DNA of 45,328 nt from assembly GCA_017467515.1 (NCBI GenBank), contig JAFUSU010000012.1, positions 1-45,328 of the forward strand. The letters are read 5' to 3'. This DNA is from Alphaproteobacteria bacterium (lineage in GTDB: Bacteria > Pseudomonadota > Alphaproteobacteria > RF32 > CAG-239). The notes under the pieces were generated by a model that made no database searches, was not told the DNA's origin, and was given only the letters and a program-made list of their open reading frames with translations. Below are positions 1-7,541 of this stretch, one piece after another. Both the position numbers and the translations under genes were made by a program. Each line of letters opens with the position of its first letter. Position 1 is the stretch's first letter.

Positions 1-94
1 GGTGGTTTATGGATACCTTTATTTCAGGTATTTATTTTTTTATCGTTTTTGCAAGTTCTTATAGATGGTTTCAACTATTTATAAGGATTTTTTT

Positions 95-682
95 ATGATT
101 TACGGATATATACGCGTCAGCACCGACCATCAAAACGTTGCAAATCAACATCACGAAATAGAGACTTTTGCCAAGAAAAACAGTATCATTATCAATAAAT
201 GGGTGGAGGAAGTCATATCCTCGCGCAAACCTTTAGATGAGCGCAGACTCGGCAAATTACTTAAAAAACTCAAGAAAGGCGATATTCTTATTGCAACCGA
301 ATTAAGCAGACTTGGCAGAAATCTGATGGAAGTGATGGGAATCTTGCAAAGTTGCTTGCAAAAAGATTGTCAGGTCTGGACCTTGAAAGAAAGTTACCGC
401 CTTGGAGCTGATATACAATCAAAAGTGTTGGCATTTGCCTTTTCTTTAGCCAGCGAGATTGAAAGACAGTTGATTTCTGAGAGGACACGCCTCTCATTAC
501 AACGCTTGAAAGATGAAGGAAAACACCTCGGTAGACCGTTTGGTTTTACTTATCGTAAATTAGAAAAAGAGCACGACCGAATTAAAAATTTGCTCGAAAA
601 AGGTGTCACAAAAGCAGAAATCGCCCGCCTCATGCATTGCACTTGGTCAACTTTACATCGGTATATCAGGGATAATTTTTAG
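95..682 (+). CDS. Small serine recombinase (resolvase/invertase family)
   Basis: 195-residue site-specific recombinase of the resolvase/invertase (Hin/Pin) family, which cuts and rejoins DNA through an active-site serine. The N-terminus reads YGYIRVSTDHQ, with the catalytic Ser in the usual place. ELSRLGRNL is the conserved arginine-bearing motif, and ASEIERQLISERT leads into the long dimer helix. A C-terminal helix-turn-helix (GVTKAEIARLMHCTWSTLHR) would bind the site. I prefer the ATG at 95 to the one at 65: AAGGA lies about 8 bases upstream, and family members begin directly with the YIRVST strand. It sits about 1 kb from a large serine recombinase, so it probably belongs to the same integrated element. 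Whether it acts as resolvase, invertase or transposon resolvase cannot be told. Confidence 0.88.
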   Translation: MIYGYIRVSTDHQNVANQHHEIETFAKKNSIIINKWVEEVISSRKPLDERRLGKLLKKLKKGDILIATELSRLGRNLMEVMGILQSCLQKDCQVWTLKESYRLGADIQSKVLAFAFSLASEIERQLISERTRLSLQRLKDEGKHLGRPFGFTYRKLEKEHDRIKNLLEKGVTKAEIARLMHCTWSTLHRYIRDNF

Positions 683-743
683 AAAATACACTATTTGGAA
701 AAATAAATCCAAAATTGGCAATTAAAATTCACTTCTATAAAGT

Positions 744-920
744 ATGACTGATACATACAATCAACTCAAACAAGAGTTATCAGTTCTCTATCCCGGTGTT
801 ACAGATACAGAACTCAACGAAATGACAAACAATCTAATACAATTTTTCACGATTGCTTCAAAAGCTGTTTATGAAGCAGATAAAGTCCATTCTCCATTAA
901 AGGACATCGATGACACTTAA
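744..920 (+). CDS. Small hypothetical protein (58 aa)
   Basis: Short ORF starting MTDTYNQLKQELSVLYPG and ending KDIDDT. It is acidic and predicted mostly helical. I do not recognise it. It lies between two recombinase genes, where small accessory genes of mobile elements are common. There is no clear ribosome binding site, only an A-rich ATAAAGT just before the ATG. The reading frame has normal codon use and an amphipathic pattern (LIQFFTIASKAVYEADKV), which makes a real gene plausible but unproven. Confidence 0.45.
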   Translation: MTDTYNQLKQELSVLYPGVTDTELNEMTNNLIQFFTIASKAVYEADKVHSPLKDIDDT

Positions 921-1089
921 TGGAATAACCTCTGCTGAATTTTGCAAAGGTCTGACTTCTTTTCTCTCTGGAAAGAAGTTAATTATTGTCATTCACGTCA
1001 AAAACTTTTCATATCACAGCTTGTTAATAAATAATGACCTCTTTTCCATAAGGAATGAAGTTAATTATTTGAATTTTCGTAATAAATAG
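910..1089 (+). CDS. Possible small ORF overlapping the previous one (59 aa)
   Basis: An ATG inside the last codons of the preceding small ORF (11-base overlap) opens a 59-codon frame beginning MTLNGITSAEFCKGLTSFLS. The overlap suggests translational coupling. The product has a hydrophobic stretch (KKLIIVIHV) but matches nothing I know, and the second half has AT-driven composition. It may be a decayed gene end rather than a functional protein. Confidence 0.2.
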   Translation: MTLNGITSAEFCKGLTSFLSGKKLIIVIHVKNFSYHSLLINNDLFSIRNEVNYLNFRNK

Positions 1090-1183
1090 TCACAAAAAGT
1101 CGTTAGAAATGGAAAAATAATCGCTTACAAATCAATATACCCGCGACATAATGATATTGTAATCAAAATTAAGGAGATTCAAT

Positions 1184-1648
1184 ATGATAGAGTATATTGT
1201 AACGGACCCGTGTTATATTTTACCAGATAATATATGGGACCAGTGTTGTAAGTCTTTAGATGACGGTTTTGAAGTATTTAATGAAACTGTTTCTAAGGCT
1301 TTGGCAGAATTTAGTGGTTGTCAGGCTTGGGCTTGTGATACCGGTTATGGTGATTGGAATAATGAAATTTTTGGTTGTAATGTTAAAAAATCTGATTTTT
1401 GTGCAGATGCTGGAATGGTTTGTATCTGTCAGTTAAGTGATAAAATCAAAGATTATATAGAACAACACTATGACACAATATTCTTTTCCGGTGCGGCCGT
1501 TTTTGAGATGTCAGACAATATAAGCGTTGAATTTAACCAAAATTGCAGAGATTGGACAGTCATCACCATCAAGGATAAAACCTATGGTAACACGATTACA
1601 TCTACGTCTGTTTCTGATTATTATAGTGAAGATGAAGAGGAATACTAA
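1184..1648 (+). CDS. DPCY-motif accessory protein of a mobile element (154 aa)
   Basis: Acidic 154-residue protein starting MIEYIVTDPCYIL. It shares the layout of small phage- and plasmid-borne proteins with an N-terminal DPCY motif, a central TGYGD motif (CDTGYGDWNNEIFG) and a following DAG motif (ADAGMVCI). Their biochemical function is unknown to me. The start is well supported by AAGGAG 8 bases upstream. The gene ends two bases before the large serine recombinase, so the two are almost certainly co-transcribed and this is element cargo. The C-terminus is very acidic (YYSEDEEEY). Confidence 0.7.
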   Translation: MIEYIVTDPCYILPDNIWDQCCKSLDDGFEVFNETVSKALAEFSGCQAWACDTGYGDWNNEIFGCNVKKSDFCADAGMVCICQLSDKIKDYIEQHYDTIFFSGAAVFEMSDNISVEFNQNCRDWTVITIKDKTYGNTITSTSVSDYYSEDEEEY

Positions 1649-1650
1649 CA

Positions 1651-3177
1651 ATGACAAATATTTCAAATAAAATAATTACAGCAACACCTAAAGCGGTTAT
1701 TTTTGCAAGAGTATCGTCTAGAGAGCAAGAACAAGGACAATCCATAGATGCTCAACTTGAAAATCTGCATAAATACTGTGAGCGCAAACATATACCTATT
1801 TTAAAAGAATATAAAATTACTGAATCAAGCACACGCGGAGAACGAAAGAAATTTAATGAAATGCTAAAGTTCGTTAAATCTCAAAGAAATAAAATCTATA
1901 TTGTTGCCGATTGCGTAGATAGAATTCAAAGAAGTTTCAAAGAAAGTATTCAATTAGATGAGTTAATGCAAGAAGATAAGATAGAGTTACATTTTGTACG
2001 TGAATGCTTAACTTTATCAAAAGATTCTGAAACAAATGATATTACAAGGTGGGACTTTTCTGTTATGGCAGCTAAAACATATGTCGGTAATTTAAGAGAC
2101 AATGTTAAACGGAGTATGAAGTATAATCTGGAGCACGGACGATTTCAACATTATGCACCTCTTGGTTATCAAAATATAAGAGATGCTAACGGGCAAGCGG
2201 ATGTTGTTTTAGATCCTGTACGTGCACCAATGGTTAAAGTTTTATTTGAAAAGTATGCTACCGGTAATTATTCTTTGAGAAGTTTAGCAACTTTAGCAAA
2301 AGAGATGGGATTAATGGCAAGACGGAAACATAATCAATGTATATGTAAAAATGCTGTCCGAACAATGTTAACTAACCCTTTTTATTATGGAGTTATGAAA
2401 ATAAAGAAAAAATACTATACACATAAACATCCGAGATTAATAGATAAAGCTTTATTTGACAGAGTACAAGACGTTTTGCATGGAAGAGACAAATCACCAA
2501 CGAAAATGTCATACAGAGAAAGAGAATTTGCGACTAGAGATATTATAAAGTGTTCCTGTGGTTGTGCTATTACACCTGAATACCATAGAAAACCAAGCGG
2601 AAAAGAATATGTATATCTCAAATGCTCTCACTTTCATAAAGAATGTCAACAGCAAGGGCTCAATGAAAATATTATCTTAGATCAATTCAAAACAGAGATA
2701 TTTGAAAAGCTCTACATTCCTGAAAACATGAGAAACGCCTTAAAACAAGAGGTACGTAAACAACTTGAAAAAGACGATGTATTTAACGCCGGAACGAAAA
2801 AAAGTATAGAATTAAGACTCGCCAACCTAAAAGACAGTAAAAATCGAGTTTTAGACTTATATATACATGGTAAAATAGCAGAAGAAGTCTATGAAATGAA
2901 AAACTCAGAAATAGATATTGAAGAAGCAGAACTCAACGACATGATGACAAAATATCAAGAAACAGATGCAAATCTTAATAAAATGTCGGAATCTATTGTA
3001 GAGTTGGCTGGAAATGGACTAAAGATTTTTGAGAGTTCGAAACCAGATGAAAAAAATCAACTTTTGAAGATTTTAGTTTCGAACTGCGTCTTAGATAACA
3101 AAAAAGCTAGGATTTCCTTGCAAAAACCTTTCGATTTGCTCTTGAAAACTCCTAGCTGTCCAATATGGTCGAAGTGA
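1651..3177 (+). CDS. Large serine recombinase (integrase of an integrative element)
   Basis: 508-residue large serine recombinase. Residues about 14-160 form the catalytic resolvase domain (FARVSSREQEQGQSIDAQ, with the nucleophilic Ser in RVSS). About 165-270 form the Recombinase domain (LEHGRFQHYAPLGYQ and later TNPFYYGVM). About 290-330 form a zinc ribbon with CSCGC and CSHFHKEC. A long coiled coil follows, as in phage integrases of this class. Such enzymes integrate and excise elements between attP and attB. AGAGGA precedes the start. The TGA at 3175-3177 lies inside the 3' end of tRNA-Pro, so the last four codons and stop come from the tRNA sequence. That places the right end of the element here. 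Confidence 0.93.
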   Translation: MTNISNKIITATPKAVIFARVSSREQEQGQSIDAQLENLHKYCERKHIPILKEYKITESSTRGERKKFNEMLKFVKSQRNKIYIVADCVDRIQRSFKESIQLDELMQEDKIELHFVRECLTLSKDSETNDITRWDFSVMAAKTYVGNLRDNVKRSMKYNLEHGRFQHYAPLGYQNIRDANGQADVVLDPVRAPMVKVLFEKYATGNYSLRSLATLAKEMGLMARRKHNQCICKNAVRTMLTNPFYYGVMKIKKKYYTHKHPRLIDKALFDRVQDVLHGRDKSPTKMSYREREFATRDIIKCSCGCAITPEYHRKPSGKEYVYLKCSHFHKECQQQGLNENIILDQFKTEIFEKLYIPENMRNALKQEVRKQLEKDDVFNAGTKKSIELRLANLKDSKNRVLDLYIHGKIAEEVYEMKNSEIDIEEAELNDMMTKYQETDANLNKMSESIVELAGNGLKIFESSKPDEKNQLLKILVSNCVLDNKKARISLQKPFDLLLKTPSCPIWSK

Positions 3178-3242
3178 CTGGACTCGAACCAGCGACCTCT
3201 ACGTCCCGAACGTAGCGTTCTACCAGGCTGAACTACACTTCG
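3166..3242 (-). tRNA. tRNA-Pro (anticodon CGG), CCA encoded
   Basis: Read on minus, the acceptor arm CGAAGTG pairs with CACTTCG. The D-stem is GTTC/GAAC. The anticodon stem CTACG/CGTAG closes the loop TTCGGGA, giving anticodon CGG. The T-arm GCTGG-TTCGAGT-CCAGT is followed by discriminator A and a genomically encoded CCA. Length is 77 nt and the first base is C, as is usual for bacterial tRNA-Pro. The 3' end overlaps the tail of the large serine recombinase and is the probable attachment site. Confidence 0.96.
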
Positions 3243-3384
3243 TAAATGCGAGTCGCATTAATATCATACTTATTTATAATATGCAAGAACTTTATAATTT
3301 TTAAAAAAATATCTGGATAATTAAAATTTTTTTAATAATTTTCAATCTACTATAAAAATGTGAAAAAAATTTTTAAACAAAAAA

Positions 3385-3412
3385 TTGACAAATTTATTTT
3401 TTATGTTAGATT
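3385..3412 (+). promoter_or_regulatory. Probable sigma-70 promoter of the Pro/Gln-rich lipoprotein
   Basis: TTGACA at 3385-3390 and TAGATT at 3407-3412 with a 16-base spacer, in a very AT-rich intergenic region about 57 bases before the start codon. The -35 is perfect and the -10 matches 4 of 6. Confidence 0.5.
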
Positions 3413-3468
3413 ATATGCAGCTTTTCGAAAGTAAAGTTTAACCTGTAATTATATTTGGAGTTGAAAAA

Positions 3469-4008
3469 ATGAATAAATATTTAGTTTTAGCCGCTCTCTT
3501 TTCTGTTAGTGCTTGCGCACACGGACCAATTGTTGGTGATGAAGATTGCACATATGAAAATGAACCTAAAAAGAATTATCGTGTAGAACAACCTCAACCG
3601 GCTCCTGCTCCTGTTGTTGTTCAACAACCGACCCCTGTTTACGTACAACAACCGACTCCTATTGTTGTTCGTCAGGCTCCTTGCTACCAACCGGCTCCGG
3701 TTGTAGCTGCTGCTCCGGTTGTTGTTCGTGAACCGGAACCTTGCAACGGATGTCAACCGACAGTTAGAACGACTCGTGAACCTGTTGAAGTTGTTTACAA
3801 AAAAGTTACCTACACAACAACCTATGAACCTAAAACAACTTCTGACGTAAGTTTTGAGCGTGAAGCTGTTAGAGGTGCTGCTCAAGAAGTAAGAGTTCAA
3901 CAACCTGTTGTCAAAGAAGTTGTTGTTCAACAACCGGCAGTTTCTAAAGTTATTGAAACTCAAGTAACTCAAGAACCTGTAAAAATTTCTGTAGAAGAAG
4001 TTAAATAG
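3469..4008 (+). CDS. Pro/Gln/Val-rich outer-membrane-type lipoprotein
   Basis: 179-residue predicted lipoprotein. The signal peptide ends in a lipobox (LFSVSAC, lipidated Cys at residue 16). The mature part is a low-complexity stretch of repeated QQPTP, VVVQQP, PAPVV and VVVREPEP units with four cysteines, then a tail rich in Val, Lys and Glu (QQPVVKEVVVQQPAVSKV). There is no catalytic domain. It resembles extended periplasm-spanning or surface linker lipoproteins. GGAG lies 8 bases before the ATG. It is monocistronic, with its own promoter and a strong terminator. The frame uses a narrow codon set (caa, ccg, gtt), which produces a long mirror frame on minus that I do not consider a gene. Confidence 0.8.
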   Translation: MNKYLVLAALFSVSACAHGPIVGDEDCTYENEPKKNYRVEQPQPAPAPVVVQQPTPVYVQQPTPIVVRQAPCYQPAPVVAAAPVVVREPEPCNGCQPTVRTTREPVEVVYKKVTYTTTYEPKTTSDVSFEREAVRGAAQEVRVQQPVVKEVVVQQPAVSKVIETQVTQEPVKISVEEVK

Positions 4009-4030
4009 TAACTTTTATCTCTAACAAAAA

Positions 4031-4062
4031 ACGAGTTGGATGCCATTCCAACTCGTTTTTTT
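4031..4062 (+). terminator. Rho-independent terminator of the lipoprotein gene
   Basis: Stem ACGAGTTGGA / TCCAACTCGT around loop TGCCAT, followed by T7. Confidence 0.9.
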
Positions 4063-4074
4063 GTACATCATTAA

Positions 4075-4104
4075 TAAAAAAGCCACGTTTTCAAAAACGT
4101 GGCT
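4075..4104 (-). terminator. Rho-independent terminator of the cold-shock gene
   Basis: On minus, AGCCACGTTTT / AAAACGTGGCT forms a hairpin followed by T6. It lies 20 bases past the csp stop codon. Confidence 0.85.
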
Positions 4105-4123
4105 CCGTGCGCTAAATGATTAT

Positions 4124-4327
4124 TTAAAGCAAAGAAATATGATTAGCAGCCGGACGACCTTTATCATCAAACACATCAAAACTTACTTCTTGCCCATCAA
4201 CCAAACGGCGCAACCCTGATTGTTGCACAGCAGTAACATGCACAAAAATATCTTTCGGTGTATTCGGAGCCTGAATAAAACCATAACCTTTTTTTACATT
4301 AAACCATTTAACAGTACCTTTTAACAT
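4124..4327 (-). CDS. Cold-shock domain protein (CspA family)
   Basis: 67-residue single-stranded RNA/DNA-binding beta-barrel protein of the CspA family, acting as an RNA chaperone. It starts MLKGTVKWFNVKKGYGFI, which contains the RNP1 motif KGYGFI. RNP2 is DIFVHV. The length is normal for the family. AAGGAC lies about 9 bases before the ATG. It is monocistronic with its own terminator. Whether it is cold-induced or constitutive cannot be told from the leader. Confidence 0.96.
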   Translation of the reverse strand: MLKGTVKWFNVKKGYGFIQAPNTPKDIFVHVTAVQQSGLRRLVDGQEVSFDVFDDKGRPAANHISLL

Positions 4328-4469
4328 AATCTATTGTCCTTAAAAAATTAAACGAAAATAAGGCTGTCCAGCTAATCATCAGATTACCAAGACAAAAAAA
4401 GTATAGTAATAATCCCTAAAAAGGAAATAAGCAAAATTTAGTAAACCCTGCTCTAAAAATTAGAACACC

Positions 4470-4898
4470 CTAAATGAATTCATCAACTTCTTCAATATTT
4501 TCGTTGTGTTCATATAAGTGTTTAACATAGGGATTTTCACGCCGCTCCGGAGTTTGATTTGATTTTTCTTGATTATCTTCGTAAATACCAACATTTTTAC
4601 TTTGAACAATCGTAGTATCGCTATCATTATCAAATAGCGGAGAACACTGATGAGAAAGATTGATACCGTTATCAACAGCTTCATTTTCCGGTTGAAATTC
4701 TTCTGATTGATTATCATCTTGCTGACGCTGATAAAATTTTCTTCCCTGGGCTCCATTTTCATTCTGAACAGAAACGTTATTGGAAGTATCTATATTTTCA
4801 ATAAAAGATTGACTGCCTTGCGCAGCCTCATATCCGCCTTTAACGGAAGAATTATATGACAAAGAACTCGAAACTCTTCTGGTTGACGAAACAGACAT
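4470..4898 (-). CDS. Low-complexity hydrophilic hypothetical protein
   Basis: 142-residue protein rich in Ser, Asn, Gln, Asp and Glu, probably disordered throughout, with no signal peptide or membrane segment. It starts MSVSSTRRVSSSLSYNSS and has an acidic end (NENIEEVDEFI). The ATG is preceded by GGGAGA at good spacing, which supports it as real. It lies downstream of fliO-fliP on the same strand, separated by the structured repeat at 5020-5142. I do not recognise a family. A flagellum-related role is possible only by position. Confidence 0.65.
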   Translation of the reverse strand: MSVSSTRRVSSSLSYNSSVKGGYEAAQGSQSFIENIDTSNNVSVQNENGAQGRKFYQRQQDDNQSEEFQPENEAVDNGINLSHQCSPLFDNDSDTTIVQSKNVGIYEDNQEKSNQTPERRENPYVKHLYEHNENIEEVDEFI

Positions 4899-4993
4899 TA
4901 TTTTTCTCCCATTCTGTTAAGGACAGGATATCACAAAAAATGCAAAAAATCAATAAAAACCGTATTTTCAAAAAGTTAGCGAAATATATACCG

Positions 4994-5142
4994 GTTTTCA
5001 ATTTTGCTTATCTAAATCATAAAATGCGATAAATTCGAAAAATAGTAAGATTTGAAACAAATTGCGACAGGAGCGTACACAAGCGTACGTGACTTAGCAA
5101 TTTGCGACAAATCTGCACTAGTTTTCAATTTTGCGCATTTTA
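4994..5142. repeat. Structured dispersed repeat, copy A (long imperfect hairpin)
   Basis: A 123-base imperfect hairpin (5020-5142) preceded by an extra copy of GTTTTCAATTTTGC at 4994-5007; the same 14-mer recurs at 5121-5134. Stems, outside to inside: TAAAATGCG/CGCATTTTA, AAATT/AATTT, GAAAA/TTTTC, TAGT/ACTA, GATTTG/CAAATC, CAAATTGC/GCAATTTG, CGTAC/GTACG, then a six-base loop. It begins two bases past the fliP stop codon. The second copy is at 24565-24689, with changed but still pairing stems. Neither strand has a terminal T-run, so it is not a standard terminator. Confidence 0.85.
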
Positions 5143-5144
5143 CC

Positions 5145-5888
5145 TCATTTAAAGGATTGGACTAATGACCCCGCCAATACATACCACCCATCGATCAGGA
5201 CAAAAAAGATAACCTTAAACGGCAGAGCCAAAACTGACGGAGGTAGCATCATCATACCCATTGACATCAAAACAGATGCTATAACCATATCAATAATCAG
5301 AAATGGAACAAAAATAAGGAATCCTATTTCAAAGGCGCGACGTAATTCGCTGATCATAAATGCCGGAATAACAACTTTAAGAGGAATTTCTTTAACTTCT
5401 TTTGCAGGCTCCTCTTTAGCTAAATCCGTAAACAACAATAAGTCTTTTTCACGGGTATTACGCACCATAAATTCCTTCAGAGGTTGCGTTGCCTTTTCCA
5501 ATCCTTCCATCACCTCAACTTTTTCATCAAACATCGGTTTAATACCTTGTTCCCACGATTGTTCAAAGGTTGGCGCCATAATAAAAATTGTTAAAAACAA
5601 GGCCAGTGAGATTAAAACCATATTAGGTGGTGTTGAGTTTGTTGCCAGCGCGCTTCGTGTAATTGAGAAGACCACGACTAACCTGACAAAAGAAGTCATC
5701 ATCACCAAAATACTTGGTGCGATGGATAGAACGGTAATCAACATAATAACATTAAAGATACGGGCGGTTGCCGAACCATTGGCGGTAACATCATCTACAT
5801 TAAGCGAAATGGTTTGCGCTTCAGCCGGCGCAATAAAATAAATAAGGCCTAACACCGCTAAAATAAAAAAATATATTTTCTTAGCCAT
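5145..5888 (-). CDS. fliP: Flagellar type III export protein FliP
   Basis: 247-residue membrane protein of the flagellar export gate, which forms the FliPQR channel in the basal body. A cleavable signal peptide ends near residue 24 (FIAPAEAQT). Family motifs are visible: SILVMMTSFVRLVVVFS in the first core helix, STPPNMVLISLALFLT, and the C-terminal PAFMISELRRAFEIGF with MGMMMLPPSVLALPFK. The length is typical. It overlaps the end of fliO by 8 bases, so the two are translationally coupled. The hairpin repeat copy A begins directly after its stop codon. Confidence 0.97.
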   Translation of the reverse strand: MAKKIYFFILAVLGLIYFIAPAEAQTISLNVDDVTANGSATARIFNVIMLITVLSIAPSILVMMTSFVRLVVVFSITRSALATNSTPPNMVLISLALFLTIFIMAPTFEQSWEQGIKPMFDEKVEVMEGLEKATQPLKEFMVRNTREKDLLLFTDLAKEEPAKEVKEIPLKVVIPAFMISELRRAFEIGFLIFVPFLIIDMVIASVLMSMGMMMLPPSVLALPFKVIFFVLIDGWYVLAGSLVQSFK

Positions 5889-6165
5889 TTTTCAATACCT
5901 TCTTACTTTGCAACAAAGTATTTTGCGCGCCCCCCAGCAACAAAAGAAACTCCTCATCGTCACATCGAGCCAAAACAAGAGTATTTCTGGCATCTAAACG
6001 TTTTGATTCAATAACGGATAATCTGTGGTGTCCGTTGACTTTTTTCAACAATGGATTACTCAGCCCTTTAGCCTCGCATACTTTTATAAGCCAAAAAACG
6101 ACTAAAACCAAACCTATGACAAAGGCTAAAGATAAAAGGGCCTGAAACAACAACGATAAATCCAT
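5881..6165 (-). CDS. fliO: Flagellar biosynthesis protein FliO
   Basis: 94-residue FliO-type protein: an N-terminal membrane helix (LLSLAFVIGLVLVVFWLIKV) followed by a short cytoplasmic beta domain with the family pattern RLSVIESKRLDARNTLVLAR. FliO assists assembly of the FliP ring. It overlaps fliP by 8 bases in the usual fliO-fliP order. No other fli genes are in the window, so the flagellar locus is scattered or continues elsewhere. Confidence 0.85.
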   Translation of the reverse strand: MDLSLLFQALLSLAFVIGLVLVVFWLIKVCEAKGLSNPLLKKVNGHHRLSVIESKRLDARNTLVLARCDDEEFLLLLGGAQNTLLQSKKVLKNG

Positions 6166-6252
6166 CCGAATAATCCTTTTCCATTCTGAATATTTCTCAC
6201 AGAGTCACATTAGCTTATTGTAATTTAAATGACAATATGCTAGTGATAAGCT

Positions 6253-6792
6253 ATGAACAATAAAGATAACAACAAAGACAACCGTAAGACAAAAGACTTG
6301 CAGTCTTTATCTCAGACATTGTTACCTCTGGCGCAAAGCATTTTGGGAAAGAATGGCTTTGTTGAAACGGATATCATCACAAATTGGCCCGAGATTGTCG
6401 GAGAACAATTAGCTTGTTATACTTTTCCGCAAAAAATAGAATTTGCCAAAAACAAAAAAAACAACGGTAGCCTTTTTTTATCGGTTCCTTCAGGCGCCTT
6501 TGCCGTTGAAATCAAACATCGTGAGAAATACATTTTAGAAAAAATCAATATCTATTTCGGATACAACGCCGTAGCTTCTCTTAAAATAATTCAAAACAGC
6601 AATATTTGTGTTGAGCGCCCGCAGCAACAAGACATTATGACAACAAAAGAGCTTTTTTTAAATGAACAAGAAAAAAAAGAAATAAAAACACTCAGTAATG
6701 ATATAAAAAATGAAAATCTAAAAGAAATTTTAATAAAGTTAGGGCATAGTATCTATGCAGACAACCATAATGTAAAGAAGAAACAGCAATGA
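6253..6792 (+). CDS. DUF721 (DciA-like) protein
   Basis: 179-residue DUF721 family protein. Related DciA proteins load or assist the replicative helicase in bacteria lacking DnaC, though a role in this clade is inferred. The family core is visible at about residues 28-100: FVETDIITNWPEIVGEQLA, then LFLSVPSGAFAVEIKHREKY and a helix-strand segment (INIYFGYNAVASLKII). The C-terminal half is Lys/Glu-rich and less conserved. The ribosome binding site is weak. Its ATGA overlaps the start of the DsbA-like gene by 4 bases, an arrangement common in alphaproteobacteria. Confidence 0.85.
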   Translation: MNNKDNNKDNRKTKDLQSLSQTLLPLAQSILGKNGFVETDIITNWPEIVGEQLACYTFPQKIEFAKNKKNNGSLFLSVPSGAFAVEIKHREKYILEKINIYFGYNAVASLKIIQNSNICVERPQQQDIMTTKELFLNEQEKKEIKTLSNDIKNENLKEILIKLGHSIYADNHNVKKKQQ

Positions 6793-7520
6793 AATTTGAA
6801 GAAATTATAAGAAAAATCAGTCAGTTAACCGCATTTGTTATTATCTATTTCTTATGCGCTGGTGTTTATTTAAGTTCAAAAAATTTTGTACGCCAACCGG
6901 ATGGAAACATTGTTTTAATAAAAGAAGCTCATGCCGAAGTTGATCTTAAAACTTTAGCAACACCGATTAACGACCATATTGCTCTGACTTTACCAAAAGA
7001 ACCCGTTTTAGGCAATCCCAATGCGCCGATTACAATTTATGAATTTTCATCATTAAACTGCAGTCATTGTTCTGATTTTCACTTGTCAATCTTGCCTTTA
7101 TTAAAATCTGAATTTATTGACAGCGGCAACGTTAAATTGATTTTTACACATTTTCCTCTTGACCGCAAAGCCATGAAAGCCGCTATGCTGTCTGAATGTG
7201 TACCTGCAGGAAATTATCATTCGTTTATTTCATTATTATTCAAAAAGCAACGAGAATGGATGCTTTCTCGTGATCCGGAGCAAACATTAATCCGTTATGC
7301 TATGCTGAACGGAATGACCGAGCAACAGGCAAAAGATTGTTTGGTTAACGACGATTTGGCAAAGGATTTGCTGGACATTCGTCAGCAAGGCTTGGATAAA
7401 TTGGAAATTAAAGGAACACCGGCATTTTTAGTTATTCAAAATAATCACAGAGAAATGCTTTATGGTGCTCCGGGGTATAGAACATTTAAAGCTTATCTTC
7501 AATCAAAGATTATCCATTAA
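6789..7520 (+). CDS. DsbA-family thiol:disulfide oxidoreductase
   Basis: 243-residue exported thioredoxin-fold protein. A membrane/signal segment (about 12-30) and a possible cleavage after EAHA put the catalytic domain in the periplasm. The active site is CSHC (in SSLNCSHCSDFH) and the cis-proline loop is IKGTPAFLV. It probably oxidises cysteine pairs in exported proteins, acting on substrates such as the Cys-rich protein at 36679-37083 (that link is inference). The CxxC dipeptide Ser-His differs from the Pro-His of E. coli DsbA. It is coupled to the DUF721 gene by a 4-base overlap and followed by the ATP synthase cluster. Confidence 0.88.
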   Translation: MKFEEIIRKISQLTAFVIIYFLCAGVYLSSKNFVRQPDGNIVLIKEAHAEVDLKTLATPINDHIALTLPKEPVLGNPNAPITIYEFSSLNCSHCSDFHLSILPLLKSEFIDSGNVKLIFTHFPLDRKAMKAAMLSECVPAGNYHSFISLLFKKQREWMLSRDPEQTLIRYAMLNGMTEQQAKDCLVNDDLAKDLLDIRQQGLDKLEIKGTPAFLVIQNNHREMLYGAPGYRTFKAYLQSKIIH

Positions 7521-7541
7521 TCAATCAGAAAGGATTATTTA

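Noticed and set aside
3487..3972. Minus-strand frame opposite the Pro/Gln-rich lipoprotein
   Set aside because: Open only because the lipoprotein uses few repetitive codons; the predicted protein is Asn/Arg/Phe low complexity without a translation signal.
5020..5142. Reading the structured repeat as an intrinsic terminator of fliP
   Set aside because: No T-run follows the hairpin on either strand, and the stem is long, interrupted and AT-rich.
5020..5142. Reading the structured repeat as a MITE with terminal inverted repeats
   Set aside because: Terminal repeats of one transposon family should be identical between copies; here the ends differ (ATGCG versus ACACG) but stay paired, and no target duplication is evident.
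5131..5841. Long plus-strand open frame opposite fliP (236 codons)
   Set aside because: It is an antisense mirror of a clear FliP sequence, has no ribosome binding site, and its protein is low-complexity Ile/Thr/Asn sequence.
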